A DNA stretch of 64,000 bases. It comes from Streptomyces panaciradicis. Its GTDB lineage: Bacteria > Actinomycetota > Actinomycetes > Streptomycetales > Streptomycetaceae. The DNA lies in contig NZ_JAMGBF010000051.1 of the NCBI RefSeq assembly GCF_023516615.1, positions 1 through 64,000 on the forward strand. The letters are read 5' to 3'. The notes beneath the pieces are model-generated. The model was not told the DNA's origin, searched no databases, and saw nothing but the letters and a program-made list of their open reading frames with translations. Shown one piece after another: positions 41,934 through 49,711 of this stretch. The position numbers were made by a program, and so were the translations under genes. Each line of letters begins with the position of its first letter. The first letter of the stretch is position 1.

Positions 41934-42183
41934 GGTGACTCCTTCTGGATGTTCTCGGTGTCTGCGGCTTTTCCATCATGCGGCCGACCCGGTGCCACCT
42001 GTCCAATTCTTTGCACGCCATGCCCGAGGAGCGGGACGGCACGGACCGGTCTGCGGCTGCCAAACTCCCGCCACGCCCCTTCTGAGCTGCAGAAGTTCGC
42101 CCTACGATCGCCCTTCGCCGCAAGCCGTGCAGCTCCGGGCGCGGGTGTGACGTACGCCTCTACACGTGGCGCCAACCTCCGGC

Positions 42184-42207
42184 GAACGTTTCCGGGCCGT
42201 CCCGCGT
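42184..42207 (+). promoter_or_regulatory. possible ECF-type promoter of the sigma gene
   Basis: GAAC, 17 bp, then CGT, at 42184-42207, matches the general GAAC/CGT form of ECF promoters. It is placed just before the sigma gene and so could be autoregulated. Weak evidence, since such short patterns arise by chance. Confidence 0.35.
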
Positions 42208-42222
42208 CGTAGAGGAAACGCG

Positions 42223-42765
42223 GTGAGGGGGTGGCTTGTGCTGCGCAGGAAGGCCCGCCGGGTCCAGGAGGACGATCACGGTGATCCCCTGGACGCGGCT
42301 CAGGAACGCCGGGTGCGGGCGGTGCTCGCGCTGGGCGGGGTGCCGCAGGCGGACCTGCCGGACGGGGTACAGCAGGTACGCCTGCGGCTGCTGGAGCGGG
42401 CGGCGAAGGGCTACGAGGCGCCGCGCGACGTCTCCGCGTGGGCGGCGGTCGTCGCCTCCAACCTCGCCATGGACTGGCACCGGGCCAAGAAGCGCCAGGA
42501 GCGGCTGGGGGAGCGGCTGTCCTCCCTGCGCCAGCACGAGCAGCCCTCCGGCGAGGACACCAGCGTGCTGTCCCTGGCCGTCGCCCAGGGGCTGGACGAA
42601 CTGCCCGACGCCCAGCGTCAGGTCCTCGTCCTGCGCTTCTACGCCGACCTGCCCGTCCGCTCGATCGCCCAGGAGCTCGGCGTCCCGGAGGGCACGGTCA
42701 AGAGCCGGCTGCACACGGCGGTCCGGGCCCTGCGCGCCCGCCTGCACGAGGACGAGGTGGTGTGA
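42223..42765 (+). CDS. ECF sigma factor (SigE/SigM-like)
   Basis: This 180-aa ECF sigma factor has region 2 with a short VQQVRLRLLERAA and VSAWAAVVASNLAMDWHRAK; region 4 reads LPDAQRQVLVLRFYADLPVR then GVPEGTVKSRLHTA. It is slightly divergent in region 2, where the usual DEDLVQ is VPQADLPDG. The next gene, 1 bp on, encodes a single-TM protein that is its probable anti-sigma partner. Start is GTG 42223 with AGAGGA 6 nt upstream; GTG 42238 has GAGGGGG and may be the true one. Confidence 0.85.
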   Translation: MRGWLVLRRKARRVQEDDHGDPLDAAQERRVRAVLALGGVPQADLPDGVQQVRLRLLERAAKGYEAPRDVSAWAAVVASNLAMDWHRAKKRQERLGERLSSLRQHEQPSGEDTSVLSLAVAQGLDELPDAQRQVLVLRFYADLPVRSIAQELGVPEGTVKSRLHTAVRALRARLHEDEVV

Positions 42766-42766
42766 G

Positions 42767-43495
42767 ATGACCGCCGAACACGAGACCCACGGACCCGGCG
42801 ACGGCACGGACGCGCTGATGGCCGCGATCACCGGCGAGCGGCCCCCGGACGGCGCCGACGCCGCCTTCCTCGCCGAGCACCGGCGGGCCGAGGCCGATGT
42901 GGCCCTGCTGCGCGAGCAGCTCGGGCTGATCGGGGACGCGCTGGCGGCGCGGCCGCGGCCGGACCGGCAGCCTTCGGCGGTACGGGCGCCCCGCGCCCGG
43001 CGCCCGGTGCGCAGGTTCGCCTTCGCGGGCCTCGCCGTCGCCGCCGTCACGGGCGTGCTCTCGGGCATGGTCTGGCTGCTCGGACAGGCCGGCGGCGGCA
43101 TGGGCGCCGACTCGAAGAGCGCGTCCGGCGCCAAGGCCGCCGACTCGGCCGCGCCCCGCTCGCCGTTCTCCAGCCCCGGCTACCTGGCCTGCGCGGGCCT
43201 GGTCGCCGAGGGCGAGGTGACCCGGGTGGAACAGGCGCCGGGCGAGGCCGGGCACGAGCGGATCACCCTGCACGTGACCCGGTCGTACAAGCCCGCGAAG
43301 GGGAAGGGGGAGGTGAGCCTGCTGGTCGACGGGGAGACCGTCCCCAAGGACCTGCACAAGGGCGACCGCGTCCTGGTCGGCGTGCCGCCGCAGGCCACCA
43401 CCCCGGACTACGTCCTCGTCGGGGAGAAGGACATCGCCCGGGAGCGCCCCGGGCTGCTCGGGGCCCTGCCGGAGTCGGCCGGCCTCACCTGCTGA
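42767..43495 (+). CDS. single-pass membrane protein, probable anti-sigma partner
   Basis: The protein has 242 aa. An acidic cytoplasmic part (1-80) has helices LMAAITGERPPDG and RAEADVALLREQLGLIGDAL. One membrane helix lies at about 86-105 (FAFAGLAVAAVTGVLSGMVW), then an outer domain with a beta-like stretch ending ALPESAGLTC. No zinc-binding HxxxCxxC is present. It starts 1 bp after the sigma gene stop, which suggests a translational pair as in sigma/anti-sigma couples. The pairing is inference; motif support is weak. Confidence 0.75.
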   Translation: MTAEHETHGPGDGTDALMAAITGERPPDGADAAFLAEHRRAEADVALLREQLGLIGDALAARPRPDRQPSAVRAPRARRPVRRFAFAGLAVAAVTGVLSGMVWLLGQAGGGMGADSKSASGAKAADSAAPRSPFSSPGYLACAGLVAEGEVTRVEQAPGEAGHERITLHVTRSYKPAKGKGEVSLLVDGETVPKDLHKGDRVLVGVPPQATTPDYVLVGEKDIARERPGLLGALPESAGLTC

Positions 43496-43511
43496 CGGGC
43501 GGGGACGGCGA

Positions 43512-43541
43512 GGGGCGGGCGCCCGTACGGACGCCCGCCCC
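43512..43541. terminator. bidirectional terminator
   Basis: A 10-bp stem, GGGGCGGGCG/CGCCCGCCCC, with a 10-nt loop in the 63-bp gap between two convergent genes. Confidence 0.8.
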
Positions 43542-43558
43542 CACCTGTGCCGTTCCGG

Positions 43559-46500
43559 TTACTGCGTGACCTTCTCGATCTTCACGCTGCCGGTGCCCGC
43601 GACCGTGCCGCGGGCGTTGACCAGCTGCACCTGGCCGAAGAACGCACGGCCCTCCGGGGCGGCGGCCGCCGCGCTGACCGTGCCCGAGACGGTCGCCGAG
43701 GCGCCCGTGCCGAGCTTCACCGGCGCCGACTCGTCGACGGTGACGGTGCCCAGGGATGGGGAGAAGAAGACGTCCTGGTAGTCGTAGGCGGTGGAGCCGG
43801 CCGGGACGGAGTAGCCCGCGACCTCGACGGTGTACGTGCCGGCGGCCGGCGAGGCGATGGAGACCGCCTCCTCCGAGTCGCCGTCGGCGGACTGGCCGAC
43901 GACCGTGCCCGCGGCGTTCCTCACCGTCAGGTCGAGGTCGGCGGAGGCGTCGGAGACCTTGCCGATGGCCACGTCGAGGGACTTGGCGCCCGCCGGTACC
44001 TCGACCGTCGTGGTCTGCGTCTCGCCCTGCTTGATGGTCGGGCGTGCCGACTTGGCGGAGCCCAGCGGACCGCCGGCCAGGTGGCCGTCGATCGCGGCGA
44101 GCGTGTTCGTCACCTTCCAGGAGACGGGGGCCGGCGTGCCGACCTTCGCCTCGGGCACGGTCACCGTCGCCGGGTCGAAGGCGGCGCCGTAGACGGCGAC
44201 GTCCAGCTTGTACGGGTTGTCGAGCAGCGGCGAGGTGCGGCGCGACTCGACCTCGATCTCCCAGACGCCGGCCTGCGGGTCCGCGTACGCGCGCACGTCG
44301 GGCTTGCAGCCGTTGCCGTCCAGGTAGTTGTTGTAGCAGTACGGCGTGCTGGTGTTGTCGACCGGGACGCCGTAGGGGTGGATCGCGATGAACCGGGTCT
44401 GGCTCTTGTCCTTCAGCCCGCCGATCGCGACCTCCAGCGACTTGGCGCCCTCGGGCACGGTCACGAAGTACGACTGGGTGCTGTTGCGCTGCACGGTGTT
44501 CGCGGCGGAGAAGGTGTACTTCACCGGCGTCGAGACCACGACGGTGGCCAGGATCTGCTTGTCGACGCCCTCGGTCCGCGGGTCGTCGACCTCCAGGATC
44601 GCGCTCTTGAGACCGGCGGAGCGCGGCTTGGCCTGCACCTTGACGGTCACCGGCTGGTTCAGCGGCAGCCGCACCTCGTCGTCGCCGACGATCCGGAAGG
44701 TGTCACCGGCGTTGTTGGCGAGGTGCAGCTCGTGGCGGATCGCCTTGTCCGGGCCGGAGGTCCGGGTGACGGTGATGTCGTACGTCTTCTTCTCGCCGGC
44801 CTTCAGGCCGCCCTCGCGGTCGTAGAGGCCGGTGCCGAAGCCGGGCGTCTTCAGGGCGTAGTCGATCGCGGTGTCGACCGGCGCCTTGACGGTGTAGTCG
44901 TGGGCGGTGGCGCCGTGCCGGATGGCGTCCCAGGCGTCGACGATGTCGATGCGGCCCGCGCCTTCCTCGTACGCCTGAACGCCCTTGATGTGACCGGCCG
45001 TCGAGGTCAGCGCCGTGCGCAGGTCGGCGGGGGTCAGGGCGAGGCCCTTCTGCTTGGCGGCGCTCAGCAGCAGCGCGGTGGCGCCGGTGGCCTGCGGGGA
45101 CGCCATCGAGGTGCCCTGCAGCATGGAGTAGCCGGCCGGCAGCGTGTAGCCCGCCTCGGCGACCGGGGAGCCCGGCAGCCAGGTCTGGGTGGTGTTGATG
45201 GCGGCGCCGGGGGCGACCAGGGTGGGCGTGAAGCCGCCGTCCTCGCGCGGGCCGCGGGAGGAGAAGGGCATCATCGCGTACTTCTTCTCCACGGCCGAGC
45301 CGTAGTTGGCGGCCCAGGTCTCCTTGGAGATGGCGGCGCCGACGGAGATCACCTTGTCGGCCAGGCCCGGGTCGCCGATGGTGTTGGCGCCGGGGCCGGA
45401 GTTGCCGGCCGAGATCACCAGCTGCACGCCGTAGGTGTCGATGAGCCGCGTGTACAGCTCGGAGCGGGCGTTGTTGCCGTCGTTGAGCGCCGGCAGGCCG
45501 CCGATCGACATGTTGACGATGTCGACGCCGCGGTTGACGACGAGGTCGATCATGCCCTCGGTGAGCGCGACGTTGGTGCAGCCGCCGCTCCAGGTGCAGG
45601 CACGGGAGGAGACGATCTTCGCGCCGGGGGCGGCGCCGTTCATCCGGCCGCCGAACAGGCCGTTGGCGGCGGTGATGCCGGCGACGTGGGTGCCGTGCTC
45701 GGACTCGATGACGCCGATGTTGACGTAGTCGGCCTTGGAGCCGGAGGAGTTGTAGACGACGTCCTTGCGGATCTCCACGACGAACGGGATGCGCTCGACG
45801 ACGTCCGTGGACGGGTCGTCGGTGCCGAAGTAGCCGATCTGGAAGCCGTCCTTGTACGGCTTCATCGGCACGTCGTCGGTGAAGTCCAGGTTGTCGTTCG
45901 TATCGACCCGCACGGTGCCGGAGGCCGCGTCGTAGAGCACGCCCCACGCGTCGGTCGTGTCGCCGTCGCGGTTCAGGTCGCCCTTCATGTCGCCACCGGT
46001 CGTGGCGGACTCGTACATGTAGTTGAACTTGTACGAGCCCTCGGGCGCCTTGAAGGTCTTGCCGCCCAAGGTGAACACCGGGCCGGAGACCGCGGCGGTC
46101 ATCCGCCGCCAGGTGCCGTCGCCGTCGGTCACCGGGTCCGTCGCCGTCACCCAGTCGACGATCTTCCGTTCGCCGGTGGTGGTCTTCTGCAGCGCCGGGT
46201 GGCCGAGGTCGACGCCCGAGTCGAGGATGCCGATGGTGACGCCGCGGCCGTCCGCCTTCGGGTGGTCCTTCACGAAGTCGACGGCACCCGTCTCGAAGGA
46301 CGGGTTGTACGGGTTGCGGGCCGGGGTCTTCTTGCCCGGGGCCGGGTAAGTCGTGTCGTGCGAGGCGGACTTGGCGCCGCCGGTCACGGCGGGGTCGTCC
46401 AGCGGTATCTCGTTGCGCAGGTCGATGCCGTGCACGGAGGGGAGCTTCGCGGCGGCGGCGATGGCCGAGTCGGCCTTGCCGGTCGGGACGGTGGCGCGGA

Positions 46501-46828
46501 CGTAGCCGAGCTTGTCGTACGTCCTTCCGACCGTGCCGCCCTCGACCGCGTCGAGCTCCTTGGCGACCTGCTCGGTCTGCCCGGGCGCGGTGGCGATCAT
46601 CATCGTGACGTTCTTGGCGCCGTCGGCCTTGGCGTCGGCGAGCAGGTCCGCGTCGTCGGAACCGAGCTTCTTCTGCGCGGACTTGACGGTGCCGTCCGCG
46701 GGCGCGGTGGCGGCGGGCGGGCCGTCGGCGGAGAAGGCCAGGGGTATGGGCCCGGCCGCGGAGAGCGCGGCGGCGAGACCGGCGACCACGGCTGTGCGGG
46801 CCACGCGTCTCTGGGGGGTGAGGGTCAT
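43559..46828 (-). CDS. secreted S8 subtilisin-like serine protease
   Basis: This 1089-aa protein has a Sec-type signal peptide at 1-32. An inhibitor-like propeptide reaches about 120, then the S8 domain: Asp203 in LDSGVDLGHP, His378 in EHGTHVAG, Asn in SAGNSGPG and Ser574 in GTSMASPQ, with a large insert between Asp and His. The C-terminal 450 residues hold beta-rich repeats with paired AKSLEVAIGG and AKSLDVAIGK motifs, probably P- or PPC-like domains. It likely degrades extracellular protein. ATG 46828 has AAGGG 6 nt upstream; ATG 46834 sits too close to that RBS. Confidence 0.92.
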   Translation of the reverse strand: MTLTPQRRVARTAVVAGLAAALSAAGPIPLAFSADGPPAATAPADGTVKSAQKKLGSDDADLLADAKADGAKNVTMMIATAPGQTEQVAKELDAVEGGTVGRTYDKLGYVRATVPTGKADSAIAAAAKLPSVHGIDLRNEIPLDDPAVTGGAKSASHDTTYPAPGKKTPARNPYNPSFETGAVDFVKDHPKADGRGVTIGILDSGVDLGHPALQKTTTGERKIVDWVTATDPVTDGDGTWRRMTAAVSGPVFTLGGKTFKAPEGSYKFNYMYESATTGGDMKGDLNRDGDTTDAWGVLYDAASGTVRVDTNDNLDFTDDVPMKPYKDGFQIGYFGTDDPSTDVVERIPFVVEIRKDVVYNSSGSKADYVNIGVIESEHGTHVAGITAANGLFGGRMNGAAPGAKIVSSRACTWSGGCTNVALTEGMIDLVVNRGVDIVNMSIGGLPALNDGNNARSELYTRLIDTYGVQLVISAGNSGPGANTIGDPGLADKVISVGAAISKETWAANYGSAVEKKYAMMPFSSRGPREDGGFTPTLVAPGAAINTTQTWLPGSPVAEAGYTLPAGYSMLQGTSMASPQATGATALLLSAAKQKGLALTPADLRTALTSTAGHIKGVQAYEEGAGRIDIVDAWDAIRHGATAHDYTVKAPVDTAIDYALKTPGFGTGLYDREGGLKAGEKKTYDITVTRTSGPDKAIRHELHLANNAGDTFRIVGDDEVRLPLNQPVTVKVQAKPRSAGLKSAILEVDDPRTEGVDKQILATVVVSTPVKYTFSAANTVQRNSTQSYFVTVPEGAKSLEVAIGGLKDKSQTRFIAIHPYGVPVDNTSTPYCYNNYLDGNGCKPDVRAYADPQAGVWEIEVESRRTSPLLDNPYKLDVAVYGAAFDPATVTVPEAKVGTPAPVSWKVTNTLAAIDGHLAGGPLGSAKSARPTIKQGETQTTTVEVPAGAKSLDVAIGKVSDASADLDLTVRNAAGTVVGQSADGDSEEAVSIASPAAGTYTVEVAGYSVPAGSTAYDYQDVFFSPSLGTVTVDESAPVKLGTGASATVSGTVSAAAAAPEGRAFFGQVQLVNARGTVAGTGSVKIEKVTQ

Positions 46829-46989
46829 CGGCATCCCTTGTACGGAAAGGAACGTGCGAACGACCGCAAAGCTTTACGCAAGGGACAGTTGTTTGGCAGA
46901 TGTTGACCGAAACGAGATGGATGTATGGGGAAAACCCCCGATGCCCTTTACTGGCATAGGCGATCAAATCGGTTGAACCGCCCGGACCT

Positions 46990-47532
46990 TCACGCTTCCT
47001 TCGAGCGCGCGTAATGCCGGGACGCCTTGGCCCGGTTGCCGCAGGCCGCCATCGAGCACCAGCGTCGCGTGCCGTTGCGCGAGGTGTCGAAGAAGTGCAG
47101 GACGCACGCGTCGTGCGCGCAACCGCGGATCCGGTCGGGTGCGGTGGCCAGCAGCTCCAGGTAGTTCCGGGCGGCGAGCCAGGCGGGCCCCCAGGCCGGG
47201 TCGGCGAACTCGGCCAGCTCGCCCGGGCCTTCGGGGGTGAGTGTGGCCCGGATCCTGCCGTGCGCGAGGACCGCGTCCACGGCCTGCGCGCCCTCCTCCA
47301 GTGACCCGTCGACGGCCTTCTTCAGTGCGTCGCGGGCCCGCAGCAGGTGCCGCAGGGTCGTGGCGTCGGCGGTGAAGCGGTCGTCCAGGGCGTTGGCCGC
47401 GAGCCACACCGCGAGCCCGTCGGTGCCGGTGAGCAGGTCCTGAAGCACGCCCTCCCGGTTCCACCGCGTGTTGAGCAGGTCGAGCGCGAGGGGCTCGCCG
47501 GTGAGAGGGCGCGGGTCGCGGGCGGGGGGCAT
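46990..47532 (-). CDS. CGNR zinc-finger regulator (ABATE domain)
   Basis: The protein has 180 aa. An N-terminal ABATE-like domain (LALDLLNTRW) is followed by a C-terminal CGNR zinc finger: Cys pairs CAHDAC and CSMAAC, then GNRAKASRHYAR. The finger is thought to bind DNA. It is divergent from a VOC protein gene with 116 bp between, and AACC-type half-sites there suggest control of both. AAGGAG precedes ATG 47532. Confidence 0.88.
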   Translation of the reverse strand: MPPARDPRPLTGEPLALDLLNTRWNREGVLQDLLTGTDGLAVWLAANALDDRFTADATTLRHLLRARDALKKAVDGSLEEGAQAVDAVLAHGRIRATLTPEGPGELAEFADPAWGPAWLAARNYLELLATAPDRIRGCAHDACVLHFFDTSRNGTRRWCSMAACGNRAKASRHYARSKEA

Positions 47533-47596
47533 GGGGGCTCCTTCCTGGCTAACCGCTCAAGGGTACGTGACCGGTTGCACTCTCGTCCTATAACCC

Positions 47597-47619
47597 CTAA
47601 CCTCATGTACGAGGGTTAG
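47597..47619. promoter_or_regulatory. candidate operator between CGNR and VOC genes
   Basis: CTAACC, 11 bp, GGTTAG: an inverted repeat 30 bp before the VOC start. More AACC half-sites (TAACCCC, TAACCGC, CGGTTGC) occur on the CGNR side. Confidence 0.5.
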
Positions 47620-47648
47620 ATCCGAGAAGGTCCGTCACAAGGAGAGAC

Positions 47649-48095
47649 ATGACGACGCTGCGCACCGGCCACATCGGCCTGAACGTCACCGACCTCGACC
47701 GTTCGCTCGCCTTCTACCGCGACGTGCTGGGCTTCGTCCTCGTCGCCGAGGGCAAGGAGGACGGCAGGCGGTACGCCTTCCTCGGCGACGGCGAGAACCT
47801 GCTCCTCACGCTCTGGCAGCAGGCGGACCAGGCGTACGACGGCGCCCGTGCCGGCCTGCACCACCTCGCGTTCCAGGCGGACTCGGTCGAGCGGGTCAGG
47901 GAGTACGAGGCGGCGCTGAAGGCGTACGGCGCCGACTTCGCGTACGAGGGCGTGGTGGCCCACCGCGAGGGCGCCGCGTCGGGCGGCATCTTCTTCCACG
48001 ACCCCGACGGCACCCGGCTGGAGATCTCGGTGCCCAGCGGGGCCGAGGGCGCGCCCGTGCCGGTCGAATCGGCTCCGACCTGCGGTTTCTTCTAG
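47649..48095 (+). CDS. VOC-family protein (glyoxalase/bleomycin-resistance fold)
   Basis: This 148-aa VOC protein has two beta-alpha-beta modules. The metal ligands are visible: His8 in TGHIGLN, a mid-chain LHHLAF and the late DPDGTRLEIS with Glu. Such proteins act as lyases, dioxygenases or drug-binding proteins. It starts 30 bp from the operator and is followed 15 bp on by a PNPOx-like gene, so the two form an operon. Confidence 0.87.
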   Translation: MTTLRTGHIGLNVTDLDRSLAFYRDVLGFVLVAEGKEDGRRYAFLGDGENLLLTLWQQADQAYDGARAGLHHLAFQADSVERVREYEAALKAYGADFAYEGVVAHREGAASGGIFFHDPDGTRLEISVPSGAEGAPVPVESAPTCGFF

Positions 48096-48110
48096 GCGAC
48101 GGGGGTGCTC

Positions 48111-48998
48111 ATGGACGTGTATCACGAGGGTGCGCGGGCGCTGCAGGAGCGGCTCGGCGTGCGCGACACCGCCGACCACGTGGGCCGGATGGTGGGGGAG
48201 GGCGTCAAGCCGGTGGCGGCGGCCTTCCTGGAGTCGCAGCCGCTGCTGGTCCTGGGCGCGGCGGACCCGGCCACGGGCCGCGTCTGGGCCTCCGCGCTGA
48301 CGGGCGCCCCCGGGTTCGTCCGGGCGACGGACCCGCACCGGATGTCGGTGACCGGCGCGGTGCGGGAGGGCGACCCGCTGGCGCGGGCGTCCGCGACCGC
48401 GGGCACGCCCGTGGGCACCATCGCCCTGGACCCGCGCACCCGCCGCCGCATGCGCCTCAACGGCCGGCTGCGACCGACGGCGCGGGGGTTCGCGGTCACG
48501 GCGGAGAAGGTCTTCGCCAACTGCCCCAAGTACATCCAGCGCCGGCAGTCGTACGAGGTGGTGGACGGACGCACGCCGGACAGTCCCCGCGTCGGCACGG
48601 AACTGACCGACGGCCAGCGGGAGTTCGTCGCGGCGGCGGACACCTTCTTCCTGGCCACGGCCGGCCCGGGAGGCGTGGAGGTCAGCCATCGCGGCGGCAA
48701 CCCCGGGTTCGTGCGGCCGGTCTCCCCGCGTGAACTGACCTGGCGGGACTACCCGGGCAACAACATGTTCCTCACCCTCGGCAACATCGAGGCCGACCCC
48801 CGTGCCGGACTGCTCCTCCTCGACTGGACGACGGGCACCACCCTGCAACTGACGGGCGAGGCGCGGACGGTGTTCGGGCCCGACGGGGAACGCGCGGTGC
48901 GCTTCACCGTGAGTGAGGCCGTCGAGACGCGGTCCGCGCTCCCCCTGCGCTGGTCCGCGCCGGAATACTCACCTGCCAATCCGCCGCTGCCGGGCTAA
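48111..48998 (+). CDS. pyridoxamine 5'-phosphate oxidase-like flavin protein
   Basis: This 295-aa protein of the split-barrel FMN-binding fold has FLATAGPGGVEVSHRGG and the later DYPGNNMFLTLGNIE, typical of PNPOx-like oxidoreductases. It also has FANCPKYIQRR, the phosphate-site stretch seen in the longer members. The protein is about twice the minimal domain, with an N-terminal extra half. It likely acts on a flavin or F420-linked substrate. ATG 48111 is favoured over GTG 48105 since GGGGG lies just ahead. Confidence 0.85.
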   Translation: MDVYHEGARALQERLGVRDTADHVGRMVGEGVKPVAAAFLESQPLLVLGAADPATGRVWASALTGAPGFVRATDPHRMSVTGAVREGDPLARASATAGTPVGTIALDPRTRRRMRLNGRLRPTARGFAVTAEKVFANCPKYIQRRQSYEVVDGRTPDSPRVGTELTDGQREFVAAADTFFLATAGPGGVEVSHRGGNPGFVRPVSPRELTWRDYPGNNMFLTLGNIEADPRAGLLLLDWTTGTTLQLTGEARTVFGPDGERAVRFTVSEAVETRSALPLRWSAPEYSPANPPLPG

Positions 48999-49007
48999 CT
49001 TCCCGGT

Positions 49008-49466
49008 GTGCGACAGAAATTGAGGGTGGCGGCCTACGCCGTGTGCGTCCGCGACGACCGACTCCTGCTGGCCCGCGGCACCGGCTTCGACGGCCGGCCC
49101 GAGTGGACCCTGCCGGGCGGCGGCATGGAGCACGGGGAGGACCCCTACGACACCGTCCTGCGGGAGGTCGAAGAGGAGACCGGCTACCTGATCGAGGTCA
49201 CCGGCCTCCTCGGCGTCCACACCAACCGCTTCCGCGTCCCCCGCCGCCTCGGCCGCACCGTCGACCGCCAGGGCCTGCGCCTGGTCTACGAGGGCCGCGT
49301 CACCGGCGGCGACCTGCGCCACGAGATCGGCGGCTCCACCGACATGGCGGCCTGGCATCCGATGACCGACGTGAGCGGGCTGAACCGGGTCCGGCTGGTG
49401 GACGTCGCACTGACGCTGTGGCGGGAGCGGCCGGTCACCGGACACGTGACGCCGGGCACTCCCTGA
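49008..49466 (+). CDS. NUDIX hydrolase
   Basis: This 152-aa NUDIX hydrolase has an intact NUDIX box, GGGMEHGEDPYDTVLREVEE then ETGY, so it should cleave a nucleoside diphosphate-linked compound. Starts GTG at 49008, 9 bp after the PNPOx-like gene, likely the same operon. The specific substrate cannot be told. Confidence 0.9.
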   Translation: MRQKLRVAAYAVCVRDDRLLLARGTGFDGRPEWTLPGGGMEHGEDPYDTVLREVEEETGYLIEVTGLLGVHTNRFRVPRRLGRTVDRQGLRLVYEGRVTGGDLRHEIGGSTDMAAWHPMTDVSGLNRVRLVDVALTLWRERPVTGHVTPGTP

Positions 49467-49601
49467 AGGCCGCGGAACACCTCCCCTACCCCGGAAGATG
49501 AACACGGAGCGACCGGTCCCCGGCCGGGCGACGAGCACCCGTGAACGCGCGGGGTGCCCGTAGATCCACGTACGGTGATCGGCGTTGCGCGTTGCGGTCT
49601 C

Positions 49602-49623
49602 GTTCACGCGCAGGTCATCCCCG
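49602..49623 (+). promoter_or_regulatory. possible PHO box
   Basis: Two adjacent 11-bp direct repeats, GTTCACGCGCA and GGTCATCCCCG, fit the Streptomyces PhoP repeat pattern at most positions. They lie about 90 bp before a secreted phosphoesterase gene, a natural PhoP target. Confidence 0.4.
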
Positions 49624-49711
49624 GTGCCAAGCATCCAGAGCGAGCGGGTCGTTCGCGCGAGCGAAAACCCGCGACCACTGCCGACGCGTCCGCACTCGGG
49701 GAGATCGCGCC

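Noticed and set aside
43547..46906. 1119-aa plus-strand frame opposite the subtilase
   Set aside because: Shadow frame; the minus strand has the full catalytic triad.
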